Below are positions 9,616 through 18,379 of a stretch of 64,000 nucleotides of DNA, piece after piece. The first letter of the stretch is position 1. Every line of letters begins with the position of its first letter. The position numbers and the translations under genes are program-made. Source of the DNA: Euzebyella saccharophila. GTDB lineage: Bacteria > Bacteroidota > Bacteroidia > Flavobacteriales > Flavobacteriaceae. The notes under the pieces were generated by a model. It had not been told where the DNA came from and did no database searches. It saw only the letters and a program-made list of their open reading frames with translations. The stretch covers positions 1,178,001 to 1,242,000 of the forward strand of contig NZ_JACYFJ010000001.1 of NCBI RefSeq assembly GCF_014855495.1, read 5' to 3'.

Positions 9616-9713
9616 AACAAAAAAGAGCCTTGTCCTGAAACAACGCTCTTTTACGAGAACACTATATGAAAATGAAAAAATTACTTCTTGATTAACTACA
9701 CGTCAAACTTACG
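9616..9713 (-). ncRNA. candidate small RNA gene, unit 1
   Basis: On the minus strand the block reads TTTG (9704-9707), 20 bases, TAATTTTT (9676-9683), then about 50 bases ending in a hairpin whose GAGC and GCTC arms are extended by A/T pairs and followed by TTTTTTGTT. This resembles a Bacteroidota promoter (TTTG, about 19-20 bases, TAnnTTTG with the last base differing) plus an intrinsic terminator, implying an RNA of about 50-55 nt. Expression is not shown by the sequence. Confidence 0.45.
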
Positions 9714-9857
9714 CCAGTGTCGGATGTTTGCCAACAAAATGATGTGTGTGCCTGTAAATCTGTTGTGAGATGGCTTTTTGGTGTTATTTAGTTATTCTGA
9801 CCGATAAATATTGCATTAATGCTGTTGAAGTGGGATACAGAAATCCCAGAATGGCAC

Positions 9858-9957
9858 AAAACAAAAAAGAGTCTTGTCCTGAAACAAAGCTCTTTTACGA
9901 GAACACTATATGAAAATGAAAATATTACTTCTTAATTAACTACACGTCAAACTTACG
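9858..9957 (-). ncRNA. candidate small RNA gene, unit 2
   Basis: Second unit, with TTTG, 20 bases, TAATATTT and the same hairpin. One stem base differs from unit 1 (GAGT instead of GAGC), which still allows a G-U pair with the opposite arm GCTC, so the structure is kept. The 3' T-tract on the minus strand is intact. It is nearly identical to unit 1 beyond the conserved block, so it likely arose by recent duplication. Confidence 0.45.
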
Positions 9958-10101
9958 CCAGTGTCGGATGTTTGCCAACAAAATGATGTGTGTGCCTGTA
10001 AATCTGTTGTGAGATGGCTTTTTGGTGTTATTTAGTTATTCTGACCGATAAATATTGCATTAATGCTGTTGAAGTGGGATACAGAAATCCCAGAATGGCA
10101 C

Positions 10102-10200
10102 AAAACAAAAAAGAGCCTTGTCCTGAAACAAAGCTCTTTTACGAGAACACTATATGAAAATGAAAAAATTACTTCTGATTAACTACAGGTCAAACTTACG
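10102..10200 (-). ncRNA. candidate small RNA gene, unit 3
   Basis: Third unit: TTTG, 19 bases, TAATTTTT, then the hairpin with GAGC/GCTC arms and T-tract on the minus strand. Sequence identity to units 1 and 2 fades soon after the putative -33 box, so the conserved part is confined to promoter, transcript and terminator. Confidence 0.45.
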
Positions 10201-10348
10201 TTTGATAGGGATGTTTGGCAACAAAATGATGTGTGCGCCTGTAAATTTGTTGTGAGTAAGCTTCTTAGTGTTACATAGTTTTTTTATAAGAGGAGTATAC
10301 CTATCATTGGCGGTCTTACTATCTTATCAATAAATTCTAGAGTGGCCC

Positions 10349-10447
10349 AAAACAAAAAAGAGCCTTGTTCTGAAACAAAGCTCTTTTACGAGAACACTAT
10401 ATGAAAATGAAAAAATTACTTCTGATTAACTACACGTCAAACATACG
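10349..10447 (-). ncRNA. candidate small RNA gene, unit 4
   Basis: Fourth and most diverged unit: TTTG, 19 bases, TAATTTTT and hairpin. A C-to-T change in the upper stem lengthens the TTGT/ACAA pairing to TTGTT/AACAA, so the fold is kept or improved. Upstream of the putative -33 box the sequence is unrelated to the other copies. It lies 80 bp from the end of the broken outer-membrane protein gene. Confidence 0.45.
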
Positions 10448-10527
10448 ATGCCTTCGGGGTCGGGGCAATAAATTGATGTGAACATGGCAATTCTTGTGGT
10501 GTACAATCGTATTTAAGAATTATACAT

Positions 10528-10978
10528 TTATAAATTGATATTCAGATACACCGAAAGCCGATTTTTCAGTTCTACCTTTTCATTGTTTAAGTTTTGACTT
10601 ATAGGAAGCATTCCTGCCAGACCCAAAGCAAAACGGTTGTAACTGGCTTCGACACTCACCCTGCCCAAAAAAACCTGGCCTTTGGTGTTGGCCACTGTTT
10701 GCCCATACTCCTTATTCGCCTCATAATGTTCTCCTGCTACTCCAATGATAGGGGTCAATGCCAGGTCTGATAGATAATAGGTTTTAAAGGCGTTGATGCC
10801 ATAATTCAATTGGTTTCCGAACTGATACTCTTTGGGTTTCGGTTTTAAAGGTGTAATTGGCAATGGTGCTTATGCCCCAATTGAGGTAGGTAAAACCGTA
10901 ATTGATGGCAGCGATGTAATCCCAACTTCCGTTCCCCACTTGACTGGGATTCACACTGCCCATCCTCAAGTCTACTTA
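10528..10978 (-). pseudogene. remnant of an outer-membrane beta-barrel protein (frameshifted, 5'-truncated)
   Basis: Two overlapping minus-strand frames make one protein tail. The first (about 10969 down to 10784) gives MGSVNPSQVGNGSWDYIAAI and a strand ending NYTFKT; the second, from about 10860 to the stop at 10528, continues with KEYQFGNQLNYG and ends ELKNRLSVYLNINL. The switch falls near 10830-10865. Together they resemble, from memory, the last 140 or so residues of a Bacteroidota outer-membrane family of about 300 residues carrying CDICGCS near the N-terminus. The 5' half is absent: the frame begins right behind the acyl-CoA dehydrogenase stop with an in-frame TAA. A decayed gene; the family name is uncertain. 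Confidence 0.7.
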
Positions 10979-12157
10979 TCAAGAAAATGCGGGGAAACCT
11001 GTAATATCGGCACCGGTAATCAATAAATGAATATCGTGCGTGCCCTCGTAAGTTACAACACTTTCTAAATTCATCATATGGCGCATAATACTGTATTCGC
11101 CGGTGATGCCCATACCGCCCAATATCTGTCTCGCCTCACGGGCAATTTTCAGGGCCATTTCCACATTGTTCCTTTTGGCCATCGATATTTGAGCAGAGGT
11201 CGCTTTTCCTTCATTTTTTAATTGCCCCAGACGGAACGATAATAGTTGTGCTTTGGTGATTTCAGTGATCATTTCGGCCAATTTCTTTTGCTGCAATTGA
11301 AAAGCTCCAATGGGTTTGCCAAACTGCACCCTTTCCTTGGCGTATCTCAAAGCGGTGTCATAGCAATCCATGGCTGCGCCGATGGCGCCCCAAGAAATGC
11401 CATAACGAGCAGAGTCTAAGCAACCTAAGGGAGCGCCGAGTCCTGATTTGTTGGGCAATAGATTTTCTTTAGGAACTTTTACGTTATCAAAAATAAGCTC
11501 TCCTGTTGCCGATGCCCTTAAAGACCACTTGTTGTGGGTTTCGGGAGTAGAGAAACCCTCCATGCCTCGTTCAACGATAAGTCCGTGAATTCTTCCTTCT
11601 TCATTTTTGGCCCAGACCACTGCAATATCGGCAAATGGGGCATTGGAAATCCACAATTTCGCGCCGTTGAGCAGATAGTGGTCTCCCGCATCCTTGAACT
11701 TGGTTTCCATGCCACCCGGGTTGGAACCGTGGTTGGGCTCGGTAAGTCCGAAACACCCCATGAACTCTCCCGTAGCCAATTTGGGCAAGTATTTCTTTTT
11801 CTGCTGCTCGGTTCCATAGGCAAAGATGGGATACATGACCAATGACGACTGAACCGAAGCAGTGGAGCGAACCCCACTATCGCCACGTTCGATTTCTTGC
11901 ATAATGAGCCCGTAGCTTATTTGATCCAGACCGGCACCTCCATATTCTTCTGGAATGTAAGGTCCAAAAGCACCAATTTCCGCTAGGCCCGAAAGAATCT
12001 GTGTTGGGAATTCCGCTTTCTGGGCAAAGTCTTCAATAATCGGGGAGACTTCTTTTTTTACCCACTGCCTAGCCGCATCGCGCACTAATTTATGCTCTTC
12101 AGATAGTAAATCGTCTAGGTTATAGTAGTCGGGAGCTTGGAATAAATCGGGCTTCAT
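10979..12157 (-). CDS. acyl-CoA dehydrogenase, glutaryl-CoA dehydrogenase-like
   Basis: 392-residue FAD-dependent acyl-CoA dehydrogenase. The catalytic base is Glu371 in TYEGTHDIH, the placement and wording found in glutaryl-CoA dehydrogenases; GCFGLTEPNHGSNPGGMET is the FAD/substrate-binding stretch, and RVQFGKPIGAFQLQQKKLA and ARQILGGMGI complete the signature. Glutaryl-CoA to crotonyl-CoA is the likely reaction, in lysine and tryptophan breakdown; a neighbouring acyl-CoA substrate cannot be excluded. It follows trmN6 by 56 bp on the same strand, after which the broken outer-membrane gene begins within a few bases. Confidence 0.9.
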   Translation of the reverse strand: MKPDLFQAPDYYNLDDLLSEEHKLVRDAARQWVKKEVSPIIEDFAQKAEFPTQILSGLAEIGAFGPYIPEEYGGAGLDQISYGLIMQEIERGDSGVRSTASVQSSLVMYPIFAYGTEQQKKKYLPKLATGEFMGCFGLTEPNHGSNPGGMETKFKDAGDHYLLNGAKLWISNAPFADIAVVWAKNEEGRIHGLIVERGMEGFSTPETHNKWSLRASATGELIFDNVKVPKENLLPNKSGLGAPLGCLDSARYGISWGAIGAAMDCYDTALRYAKERVQFGKPIGAFQLQQKKLAEMITEITKAQLLSFRLGQLKNEGKATSAQISMAKRNNVEMALKIAREARQILGGMGITGEYSIMRHMMNLESVVTYEGTHDIHLLITGADITGFPAFS

Positions 12158-12213
12158 AGGTGATGCTTTTTATCAAATGTACTAATGAAATATAACATTT
12201 CATACAGGCATTG

Positions 12214-12939
12214 TTACATTTTAAGATAAAAATCTTTCGTAAGGTCGATGTATTCTTTTGTGTAATGATGGCGTTCTATTTCAATGGTCAATTCACTTAT
12301 TTTAGGGACGCTTTCAGCATTTGTTAATTCTAACAACGTACGTTTGAATTCTGAACCTTCCCGGCCCTTTACCTGGGTCATCTTTTTAGGAAAAAGATTT
12401 AGGTCTTTCGCCATTTCAAGAAATGTTATTTCTTCTTTATGAGGAATGATGCAGCAAAAACGTCCCTTGGTAGAAAGTAGTTTGGCAACCCCTACTAACA
12501 ATTCTTCAAATGGTAAAGAATTGTTTTGTCTGGCAATATCCCGTGAAGCATCACCACTCGTAACGTTTTCCGAGTAGAAGGGCGGATTGGAAACGATGAG
12601 GTCATAAGGCTCCTCTATTTCATCAACAAACTCGTCAAAACCTGCATGGTAGCAGAAGATACGGTCTCCCCAAGGGGAATTTTCAAAATTTTCTACGCAC
12701 TGTTCATAGGCGTCTTCATCTAGCTCAATGGCTTCTATATCAGCGAAAATGGACATATCCGCTGTTCGTTGTGCCAACATCAGCGAAATGATTCCTGTGC
12801 CGGCACCAATGTCTAAAATAGTTTCTGGTTGATGTTTTAGTGGGGTCCATGCTCCTAATAAAACGCCATCCGTGCCAATTTTCATGGCACATCGATCTTG
12901 TTCAACGGAGAATTGTTTAAATCTAAAGGTTTCGGCCAT
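12214..12939 (-). CDS. trmN6: tRNA1(Val) (adenine(37)-N6)-methyltransferase
   Basis: 241-residue class I SAM methyltransferase. Motif I is LDIGAGTGIISLML (42-55) and the catalytic NPPF of N6-adenine methyltransferases is at 118-121 in LIVSNPPFYSE; the N-terminal FRFKQFSVEQDRCAMKIGTDG is typical of the YfiC/TrmN6 family. It would methylate A37 of tRNA-Val. It starts 4 bp after the sulfatase stop and lies 56 bp ahead of the acyl-CoA dehydrogenase, so the three may share a transcript without an obvious functional link. Confidence 0.9.
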   Translation of the reverse strand: MAETFRFKQFSVEQDRCAMKIGTDGVLLGAWTPLKHQPETILDIGAGTGIISLMLAQRTADMSIFADIEAIELDEDAYEQCVENFENSPWGDRIFCYHAGFDEFVDEIEEPYDLIVSNPPFYSENVTSGDASRDIARQNNSLPFEELLVGVAKLLSTKGRFCCIIPHKEEITFLEMAKDLNLFPKKMTQVKGREGSEFKRTLLELTNAESVPKISELTIEIERHHYTKEYIDLTKDFYLKM

Positions 12940-12943
12940 TCAA

Positions 12944-14386
12944 TTAGCTTTTGGTCACTCTACCTGGTTCACGAGTCTCGGAGCCCTCCATATCACGAAG
13001 GGAGTCCCCCAAACGACCCCGCATTTCATCGGCCAAGGTTTTTATTTTTTCAACAATTTCAGGGTGTTCATTCGCCACATTCATGGTCTCACTTTCGTCC
13101 GCTTCCAAATCATAGAGTTCAATTTCCTTTAAATCCACCATAGTGTAATTTCCAGGTAAGCCATCTCCTCCGGGCGTTCCGCCAATCATGGTTCTGTATC
13201 GATGCGGAAAATAGAGTTTCCACTTGCCATAACGTACCCCAAAAAGTTCATTAACGCGGTAGTAAAAGAAGTATGCTTCATGAGGACTTTTTGTAGAAAC
13301 ACCACTAAAAATAGGCCAGACGTTTTTACCGTCAATGGTTTTCTCGGGCAGTTTGCTGTCTGTTAGTTCAGCAATGGTGGGTAAAATATCGATGGCCATT
13401 ACGGGCACGTCAACTGTTTGTCCACCTTCTAGCTGCTTAGGGTATTTAATGAGAAAGGGTTCCCGCTGACCACCTTCCCAAGCAGTTCCTTTTCCTTCTC
13501 GATATGGTTTGGCACTTCCGGCGTGGTTGCCGTAGGCTAGCCAGGGTCCGTTGTCCGATGTGAAAATGACGATGGTATTGTTGGTAAGGTCATTCTTTTC
13601 CAAGGCCTGCATGATCTGGCCAACGGACCAGTCAATTTCCATAATAACATCCCCATAAAGCCCTCTGTTGGATTTCCCTTTAAACTTGTCAGATACATAT
13701 AAAGGAACGTGTGGTTGTGGGTGTGGCACATAAAGAAAGAAAGGTTTTTCTTTGTTTCTGTTGATAAAATCGACACTGTGTTCGGTTATTTGCGTCGTCA
13801 GCTGAGACTGGTCGGTCAAGGTATCAATTACCGTTTCATTTTGATATGGCGGTAAGGGACCAAAATCAAAAATGGGGCCCTGTTGCGGGTGAAGCGGCCA
13901 CATATCATTGGAGTAGGGTATGCCGAACCATTCGTCAAATCCGTTTTTGGTTGGGAGAAAATCGGGATGGTCGCCCAAGTGCCATTTGCCGTAAATGGCA
14001 GTGGTATAGCCTTTATCTTTTAGCATTTCGGCTATGGTGGTTTCACTTGGGTGTAATCCTACGTTGCTATTGGGCATCATGGCGTTGTGAATACCGATTC
14101 TATTGGGGTAGCAACCTGTTAAAATTCCTGCTCTAGAAGCGGAACACACCGCTTGCGCGGAATAAAAACTAGTGAGTTTCACTCCGTCTTTGGCCATTTG
14201 GTCCAGATTGGGAGTGGCAATATCGTCGGCACCAAAAATACCTACATCTTGATAGCCCTGATCATCGGTAAAGATGAGAACGACATTGGGTTGGTTGGAT
14301 TTCTGGGCTTTAGCTTCTTGTTTACTTGCATCTTTACAAGCGATAAATAGAAAGCAGAACGATAGAAGGGCTATCCAATTTTTCAT
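12944..14386 (-). CDS. S1 family arylsulfatase-type lipoprotein
   Basis: 480-residue sulfatase with a lipoprotein signal (FCFLFIACKD, Cys17). The metal-binding LIFTDDQGYQDVGIFG is at 38-52, the formylglycine motif CSASRAGILTG starts at Cys81, and IYGKWHLGDHPDFLPTKNGF carries the conserved Lys and His. IFTSDNGPWLAYGNHAGSA holds the second metal-site Asp-Asn. It fits the arylsulfatase A-like branch of S1 and should be surface or periplasmic, desulfating a glycan. It is divergent from the Tat-exported epimerase gene at 14533; a TAnnTTTG box on the minus strand (14415-14422) could serve as promoter. Substrate unknown. Confidence 0.93.
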   Translation of the reverse strand: MKNWIALLSFCFLFIACKDASKQEAKAQKSNQPNVVLIFTDDQGYQDVGIFGADDIATPNLDQMAKDGVKLTSFYSAQAVCSASRAGILTGCYPNRIGIHNAMMPNSNVGLHPSETTIAEMLKDKGYTTAIYGKWHLGDHPDFLPTKNGFDEWFGIPYSNDMWPLHPQQGPIFDFGPLPPYQNETVIDTLTDQSQLTTQITEHSVDFINRNKEKPFFLYVPHPQPHVPLYVSDKFKGKSNRGLYGDVIMEIDWSVGQIMQALEKNDLTNNTIVIFTSDNGPWLAYGNHAGSAKPYREGKGTAWEGGQREPFLIKYPKQLEGGQTVDVPVMAIDILPTIAELTDSKLPEKTIDGKNVWPIFSGVSTKSPHEAYFFYYRVNELFGVRYGKWKLYFPHRYRTMIGGTPGGDGLPGNYTMVDLKEIELYDLEADESETMNVANEHPEIVEKIKTLADEMRGRLGDSLRDMEGSETREPGRVTKS

Positions 14387-14532
14387 GGTGATCGGTGTTT
14401 GGTGGTTTGGATTCCAAAAATAAGCAAAAGCTCTTAGGAATTAGTTTTGATTTATGGGAATTCAGTTAAAGCGGAAGGGGTTGGAGATAGGAAAAATTAA
14501 GTAACTTCATCGAACTCAAAAATCAACTTAAA

Positions 14533-15570
14533 ATGAAACCAAAAAACTTAAATAGAAGAAAATTTTTAGGAAGCGCCGCCTTAGCTTCCGCAGGATTGCT
14601 TTTACCGACCCATTCGCTTTTTGCGGGACCAGCGATTATCAAAAACTGGAAGAAACCCAATTCAAAAATTAATGGCGTTCAAATAGGGGTTATTACCTAT
14701 TCATTCAGAAGTATGCCCGATCAAAGTGCCGAGGCTACCCTGAAATATGTGGTGGATTCGGGAGTTAGTGCCATCGAATTAATGGGGGATCCTGCCGAAT
14801 CCTTTGCCGGTAGACCTGAGAACCCGGTGGACCGCCGTACTTACTATGGCCTGCGACGTTCCAAACGAGACGGTCAATTGACCGAAGACCAAGAAAAAGA
14901 ACTAGCGGATTTAGAGGCTCAGTCAAAATCATATGCCAAGCAAGTTGCGGAATGGAGAAAAAATATGTCGCTTGAAGATTTTATAAAGCTGCGTAAAATG
15001 TACAATGACGCCGGTGTTACCATCTATGCATTTAAGCCGAACGCTTTTAAGCAAAATCATACGGATGCCGAGATAGATTGGGGTATGAAAGCCGCCAAAA
15101 TGTTAGGTGCGAATCATGTCACCGTTGAGCACCCAAGTGACGATGCACATACGGCAAGGTTGGGAAAATTTGCCAAGCAAAATAAGATTTACATGGCCTA
15201 TCATGGCCATGAGCAGCAAACACCTACGTTTTGGGATACCGCTTTGCAACAATCAGATTACAATGCCCTTAATTTGGATATTGGCCATTACGTTGCCGCC
15301 GGAAACGATCAGCCATTACAAATAATCAAGGATAAGCATGCCCATATAAAAAGTATGCATATGAAAGATCGTCAAGTGCCGGCCAATAGTAAGGGAAATT
15401 TAGTTTGGGGCAATGGCGATACACCTTTAAAAGAAGCTTTGCAGCTGATGAAAACCAAGAAATATAAATTTCCGGGCACGATAGAGTTGGAGTACGAAAT
15501 TCCCGAAGGCTCCAATGCGGTAACAGAAGTACAGAAATGTCTCGCTTTTTGTGAAAAGGCCCTTGGTTAG
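14533..15570 (+). CDS. Tat-exported sugar phosphate isomerase/epimerase-type TIM barrel
   Basis: 345 residues with a twin-arginine signal (NRRKFLGSAALASAGLLLPT) and an AP-endonuclease-2-like TIM barrel as in the sugar phosphate isomerase/epimerase group. GVQIGVITYSFRSMP opens the barrel; VTVEHPSD, MAYHGHEQQT, NLDIGHYVAAGND and HIKSMHMKDRQ carry the Glu, His and Asp metal ligands, and TIELEYEIPEG the last one. A charged insert (about 105-140) is common in such exported members. Related proteins act on 3-keto sugars together with DUF1080 proteins, which may relate it to the gene at 7040; that is inference. It overlaps the convergent FUSC gene by 4 bp. Confidence 0.85.
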   Translation: MKPKNLNRRKFLGSAALASAGLLLPTHSLFAGPAIIKNWKKPNSKINGVQIGVITYSFRSMPDQSAEATLKYVVDSGVSAIELMGDPAESFAGRPENPVDRRTYYGLRRSKRDGQLTEDQEKELADLEAQSKSYAKQVAEWRKNMSLEDFIKLRKMYNDAGVTIYAFKPNAFKQNHTDAEIDWGMKAAKMLGANHVTVEHPSDDAHTARLGKFAKQNKIYMAYHGHEQQTPTFWDTALQQSDYNALNLDIGHYVAAGNDQPLQIIKDKHAHIKSMHMKDRQVPANSKGNLVWGNGDTPLKEALQLMKTKKYKFPGTIELEYEIPEGSNAVTEVQKCLAFCEKALG

Positions 15571-17774
15571 GAACGATTTTTCCAATCCGCGACCAAAAAC
15601 AACATTGACTGGCTAATGGTTTGTAGCCACTGAATCTGTTCTAGAATGAGGTGAGCCTCTTGATACAGGCCTTCCTCTGCAATATTTGACTGAGATTCAG
15701 AAAGGGTGTGATGTTTCAAGCGACTTATTTTTTTATCAAAGGCATCATCGGTTTTTGTAGGATTTTCAATATTCTCGTTCCCAAGTAGGGCAATTGCCCG
15801 CGATAGATTGGTCTCAACATGGCGGGCTATGGCATGAAAATCAGCTGAGGCCTCCGTGGTGGAATGTGACCTTATAAATCCATTTAAAGTGGATAGCGAA
15901 GAGAGTAACCGGAAATTTAGAACTACCATCTCGTAGGTTTTAGTAAAATCACCTTGTTTTGAAACGGGTTCTTGGGCTATTTCCTGAAATGAATTGCTGA
16001 GGTTGGAATTTTTGTCGAATGCCTGTTTGCGGGCAATCTGGTAATCTGCCGGCATAGCGCCTTTTTTAGTGTAATAGTCTACGATTTGTTTGAAATAATT
16101 TCGATTGGCATTCAAGCTATCCGATATTTTTTGCTCTATTTGGGAATAACTCCAATTGGGCCAAATCCACTTAATGGCAATAAACGATAGGGCGCCACCA
16201 AGTACGGTGTCATAAATTCGGTAACTGATCACTTCAAAAATATCCGGTTGTAGAATTCCGTAAATAAAAATGATACTAAGAGTCACAAAAATGGCACCTG
16301 CCATGTAGTTTTTTTGAATGACGGAAAACGCCAATACCAAGGTCACCACTCCTAATATACCATAGAGGTAAAAGTTGGACCAAAAAGAAACGATGATCAT
16401 GGCTATCACGGCTCCAATGAGGGTTCCTATAATGCGCTCCTTCGTTCTGCTTTTGGTAAGTCCGTAACTAGGTCTCATTATGACCATAATGGTGAGCAGA
16501 ATCCAATATTGATTTTGAAACTCAAGTACCGACCCCAAAAGAAAACCAAGTATCATGGTAATACTTAATCGTAGCGAGTGCTTGAAAATAGGAGATTTAA
16601 AATTAAAGTTGTCTTTCAATACCGAAATACTATAATTCTGCTGAGGGGCAAATTTTAAGGCGAATTCATTGTCTAAAAACTCTTGCCTATTGACCTTCTT
16701 TTTAGTAAGCAAGTCTTTGATGTTGTTCAGCCTTTTAAAAAGTTCCTCCTGGTATTCATAAAAGTTTTTAAGCATTAAATAATCCTCATCAAAACGCTTA
16801 ACGGTATGGGCCTTCATTTCGTTGATGAGGTTTTTTGTTTGTTCAAGTATGGTTTCCGTAGTTTCTTTGCGGGAAGTAAGTACTGGTATGTTCCCAATTT
16901 TCCGGAGCTCGTTCGCCATCTGTAGTATCAACTGACTGAAAGATTTACCGTGTTTTGGATTGTTCTCAAAAAAAAGAACCATTCTATCATAACCGATGGG
17001 GTTGGCCAAAGCGGTTTCGAGAATTTCTACCAATTGCGCAAATACCAGCAACCGAACACCATGGTAATGGGACTGGTTGATGTTCTTCTGGTCCAGTAAA
17101 ATCTCACGTAACGACTGATGAAGCTCAACGATGCGGTCTTGTTTTCGTATCAACAAAGAGCGGAGGTGATGGTGTTTTTCCTTTGGATCTATCAGTTGGC
17201 TTCTAACCTCAAGGAATTCAGCGGTGGCCTCAATAATGTTTTGAAGCACTTCTTCTACCTGGGATTTAGGCCTAAGTAATTGCCAACTACTCGCCAAAAA
17301 CAAGTACCATATTCCCCCTAAACCTATCAGTAAAGAATATTCGTACACTTCCAGTTGTTGGGGATTAAAGGCGAAACTCAACACCAAGGCCATCAACCCA
17401 GAAAAGCCCACTAATGCTGCCCTAGGCCCGTAAATGGCCAAAAAGGAAACCGAGAAGCTGATAAAACCTAAAACAGGTAACAGATACCAAAGGGTCAAAT
17501 CTAAATAACCACCTATTAAACTAATGCAGGTAATCAAGGCCGTGGCCACTAAAATTGAAATCGTATTTTTTCTAATGCTACCATTGGTATTGCTAGGGGA
17601 AGTCCATAAGGCACCAAGGGCTATAGATAGGCCTATTTCAAGGTAATCATAATTAATTCCGGTTAAAACGGGAATGACAATGGCAATGCCAAGTATAAGT
17701 GCTCTGGTAAAATCGCTGCTCTTCAGATAGCTGCGCAGCTTGAACCAAAATTTTGATAATTGAACGTTTTTCAA
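15567..17774 (-). CDS. FUSC family (YccS-like) inner-membrane protein
   Basis: 735 residues built of two repeats, each a cluster of hydrophobic helices followed by a cytoplasmic helical region: helices about 25-165, soluble part about 170-385, helices about 395-535, then a soluble tail. This is the layout of YccS/FUSC proteins, related to aromatic acid efflux proteins such as AaeB. MVIMRPSYGLTKSRTKERIIGTL is abbreviated here by its hallmark MRPSYG...TKER...GT, the FUSC signature. A transport role is likely; the substrate is unknown. It stands alone, convergent with the epimerase gene and 54 bp downstream of rimM. Confidence 0.88.
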   Translation of the reverse strand: MKNVQLSKFWFKLRSYLKSSDFTRALILGIAIVIPVLTGINYDYLEIGLSIALGALWTSPSNTNGSIRKNTISILVATALITCISLIGGYLDLTLWYLLPVLGFISFSVSFLAIYGPRAALVGFSGLMALVLSFAFNPQQLEVYEYSLLIGLGGIWYLFLASSWQLLRPKSQVEEVLQNIIEATAEFLEVRSQLIDPKEKHHHLRSLLIRKQDRIVELHQSLREILLDQKNINQSHYHGVRLLVFAQLVEILETALANPIGYDRMVLFFENNPKHGKSFSQLILQMANELRKIGNIPVLTSRKETTETILEQTKNLINEMKAHTVKRFDEDYLMLKNFYEYQEELFKRLNNIKDLLTKKKVNRQEFLDNEFALKFAPQQNYSISVLKDNFNFKSPIFKHSLRLSITMILGFLLGSVLEFQNQYWILLTIMVIMRPSYGLTKSRTKERIIGTLIGAVIAMIIVSFWSNFYLYGILGVVTLVLAFSVIQKNYMAGAIFVTLSIIFIYGILQPDIFEVISYRIYDTVLGGALSFIAIKWIWPNWSYSQIEQKISDSLNANRNYFKQIVDYYTKKGAMPADYQIARKQAFDKNSNLSNSFQEIAQEPVSKQGDFTKTYEMVVLNFRLLSSLSTLNGFIRSHSTTEASADFHAIARHVETNLSRAIALLGNENIENPTKTDDAFDKKISRLKHHTLSESQSNIAEEGLYQEAHLILEQIQWLQTISQSMLFLVADWKNRS

Positions 17775-17828
17775 ACCATTTTAATGTTTATGATTTCAAT
17801 GGTTGCAAAAAAATAAAGGAATGGTGGT

Positions 17829-18359
17829 TTATTCTAAATATAGGTCTATTAAACCTTCTGGCGCATCAATATGCACCGTTTTGTTTTTTCTGTCTACTTT
17901 GGTCAATATCGCATCGGTAATAGGAATAAGGATTTCTTTATCTCCTTGGGCTACCAAAAGAATAGCTTGGGAAGTACTGTCATTTACCCCGGTGACTTTT
18001 CCGATAGGTCCCTTTGAGGCATCCGTTACGTCAAAATCGATGATTTCATGAAAGTAGAATTGATTTTCGTCAAGTTTGGGCAACATGGTGAGGGGTAAAT
18101 AAAGCTCGTGACCCATAATACGGTCTGCGGCAGCTTCATTCTTTACCTCCTCAAAATCCAATCGTAGCAAATCGGATTTGTGCAAGCGACATCTATCAAT
18201 AAAAAATGGAACCAGATTATTGCCTTTCATCAAGACAAAAACTGATTCCATGTTTTCGTATGCATCGGGTTCATCAGTATCGAGCTTTGCCAATACTTCA
18301 CCCTTATAACTATATTTTGAAACGATTTTACCTAGGTAGAAACAATCTTCCTTGCGCAT
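17829..18359 (-). CDS. rimM: 16S rRNA processing protein RimM
   Basis: 176 residues, normal for RimM. The N-terminal domain begins CFYLGKIVSKYSYKGEVLA, the family's G-K-I-x(n)-G motif, followed by FFIDRCRLHKSDLLRLDFEE; the PRC-barrel C-terminal half has FHEIIDFDVTDASKGPIGKVTGV and ends in DAPEGLIDLYLE. It assists maturation of the 30S head by binding ribosomal protein S19. It lies 20 bp behind rpsP on the same strand, as in many bacteria; trmD and rplS, often present in this operon elsewhere, are not next to it. Confidence 0.95.
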   Translation of the reverse strand: MRKEDCFYLGKIVSKYSYKGEVLAKLDTDEPDAYENMESVFVLMKGNNLVPFFIDRCRLHKSDLLRLDFEEVKNEAAADRIMGHELYLPLTMLPKLDENQFYFHEIIDFDVTDASKGPIGKVTGVNDSTSQAILLVAQGDKEILIPITDAILTKVDRKNKTVHIDAPEGLIDLYLE

Positions 18360-18379
18360 ATCGCTTCTTTGTCAAATGC

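Larger units (their letters stand above)
9616..10447. repeat. four tandem repeat units, period about 244 bp
   Basis: Four copies of a block of about 100 bp begin near 9616, 9858, 10102 and 10349; a landmark base in the hairpin falls at 9625, 9869, 10113 and 10360, giving periods of 244, 244 and 247. Units 1 and 2 are nearly identical over the whole period, including the spacer; units 3 and 4 keep only the block running from the A-rich side of the hairpin to CAAACNTACG. No transposase, direct-repeat target or CRISPR-like short spacer is present. See the four separate unit entries for the RNA-gene reading. Confidence 0.9.

Noticed and set aside
9616-10447. Repeat array as a CRISPR array or integron cassettes
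   Set aside because: The period is about 244 bp with long, partly identical spacers, and no cas genes, integrase or attC-type core sites are visible.
9666-10469. Plus-strand mini-ORFs beginning ATGAAAATGAAA in each repeat unit
   Set aside because: The reading frame is not kept: predicted peptides are 9, 9, 33 and 25 residues with different ends, while hairpin and box positions are conserved.
10528-10969. Two separate small genes behind the acyl-CoA dehydrogenase
   Set aside because: They overlap in different frames, both need TTG starts, and join into one beta-barrel tail, so one frameshifted remnant explains them better.
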